From positions 1 to 5,580 of the forward strand of contig CALBDV010000413.1 of assembly GCA_937927565.1 (NCBI GenBank): 5,580 nt of DNA, written 5' to 3'. Below, in pieces: positions 5,015 through 5,580 of this stretch. Each line of letters starts with the position of its first letter. Position 1 is the stretch's first letter. Below the pieces are notes generated by a model. That model had not been told where the DNA came from. It worked only from the letters and a program-made list of their open reading frames with translations, and searched no databases. The translations under genes and the position numbers were made by a program. This stretch comes from an uncultured Holophagales bacterium. GTDB lineage: Bacteria; Acidobacteriota; Thermoanaerobaculia; UBA5066.

Positions 5015-5580
5015 ATGCCGTCCCAAGAGTTCGAAACGGTCATCGGGCTGGAAGTCCACGCGCAGCTGAAGACGCGGACGAAGGCCTTCTGCGCCTGCCC
5101 CGTCGTCTTCGGCGCGGCGCCCAACACCGCCGTCTGCCCCGTCTGCCTCGGCTACCCGGGCGCCCTCCCCGTCCTCAACCGCGAGATGGTGAGCCTCGCC
5201 CTGCGCCTCGCGTTCGCGACCCGCTGCGAGATCCACGACACGTCCGTCTTCGCGCGGAAGAACTACTTCTACCCCGACCTTCCGAAGGGCTACCAGATCT
5301 CGCAGTACGACCGGCCGCTCGCCACGGGCGGCGTCGTCGAAGTGCGCGGCGAAGGCGGCGCGCCCCGCGCGATCCGTCTCAACCGGATCCACCTCGAGGA
5401 GGACGCCGGCAAGTCGATGCACGAGGTCCCCTGGGACGACGTGCCGACGGGCGTTTCCCTCGTCGACCTGAACCGCGCCGGCACCCCGCTCGCCGAGATC
5501 GTCACCGAGCCCGACCTGCGCTCTCCGGAGGAGGCCTACGACTTCCTCGTCCGTCTCCGCCGGCTCGTCCGCTGGGTCGG
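5015..5580 (+). CDS. gatB: Asp-tRNA(Asn)/Glu-tRNA(Gln) amidotransferase subunit B (partial, 3' end outside window)
   Basis: GatB activates the Glu or Asp side chain on misacylated tRNA(Gln)/tRNA(Asn) with ATP, and uses ammonia delivered from GatA. The visible 188 residues are the N-terminal part of the catalytic cradle domain; full GatB is about 480 aa, so about 40% is present. The opening ETVIGLEVHAQLKT (7-20) is typical. A four-cysteine zinc site is seen at CAC (26-28) and CPVC (41-44). The signature ARKNYFYPDLPKGYQISQYD (80-99), HLEEDAGKS (126-134) and DLNRAGTPLAEIVTEPD (151-167) are all intact. The ATG at 5015 is the first in frame and matches the family start. gatA and gatC are not upstream, where the divergent acyltransferase lies, so they are either downstream of gatB or elsewhere. 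The frame has no stop up to the window edge. Confidence 0.97.
   Translation, partial: MPSQEFETVIGLEVHAQLKTRTKAFCACPVVFGAAPNTAVCPVCLGYPGALPVLNREMVSLALRLAFATRCEIHDTSVFARKNYFYPDLPKGYQISQYDRPLATGGVVEVRGEGGAPRAIRLNRIHLEEDAGKSMHEVPWDDVPTGVSLVDLNRAGTPLAEIVTEPDLRSPEEAYDFLVRLRRLVRWV

Noticed and set aside
4886..5422. Minus-strand open frame of 178 codons opposite gatB
   Set aside because: gatB on the plus strand has unmistakable signatures; this frame has none.

Overview
This 5.58 kb window is GC-rich chromosomal DNA from a bacterium that is probably Gram-negative. The evidence for that is a lipid A-type (LpxL/HtrB-like) acyltransferase, an exported protein with a signal peptide, strong G/C third-position bias and few Shine-Dalgarno sequences. 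The gene mix is ordinary housekeeping. An Acidobacteriota-like or similar deep-branching GC-rich lineage would fit, but the sequence alone does not prove it. There is no mobile element, CRISPR array, tRNA or rRNA.

Layout, left to right: (1) the last 38 codons of an unrecognised plus-strand gene, closed by a textbook intrinsic terminator. (2) On the minus strand, a signal peptidase I gene (lepB) followed by a PerR-like Fur-family regulator, whose own promoter seems to lie in the 66-bp gap between them. (3) Divergent from lepB, on the plus strand, queF (preQ0 reductase, queuosine pathway). (4) A 231-bp gap between convergent genes (1842-2072) that carries several inverted repeats and a hairpin followed by a T-rich stretch. 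(5) A three-gene minus-strand cluster, in transcription order: LpxL-like acyltransferase, class I glutamine amidotransferase-like hydrolase (peptidase C26, PuuD-like), and an exported metallo-beta-lactamase-fold protein. The last two overlap by ATGA and look translationally coupled. (6) Divergent from that cluster, the 5' third of gatB (tRNA amidotransferase subunit B), which runs off the right edge.

The genes do not form one pathway: membrane/envelope (lepB, acyltransferase), translation fidelity (gatB, queF), peroxide/metal sensing (perR-like) and two hydrolase-fold proteins. The points most worth a second look are the MBL-fold protein, whose HxHxDH metal site is almost entirely replaced; a perfect TTGACA overlapping the queF stop codon ahead of a structured, terminator-ended gap; a PerR-box-like palindrome lying on the likely -10 of the regulator, in a position that predicts a leaderless mRNA; and an 8-mer, GCTAGA(A/C)T, found upstream of three genes. 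I see no convincing new multi-gene system here.
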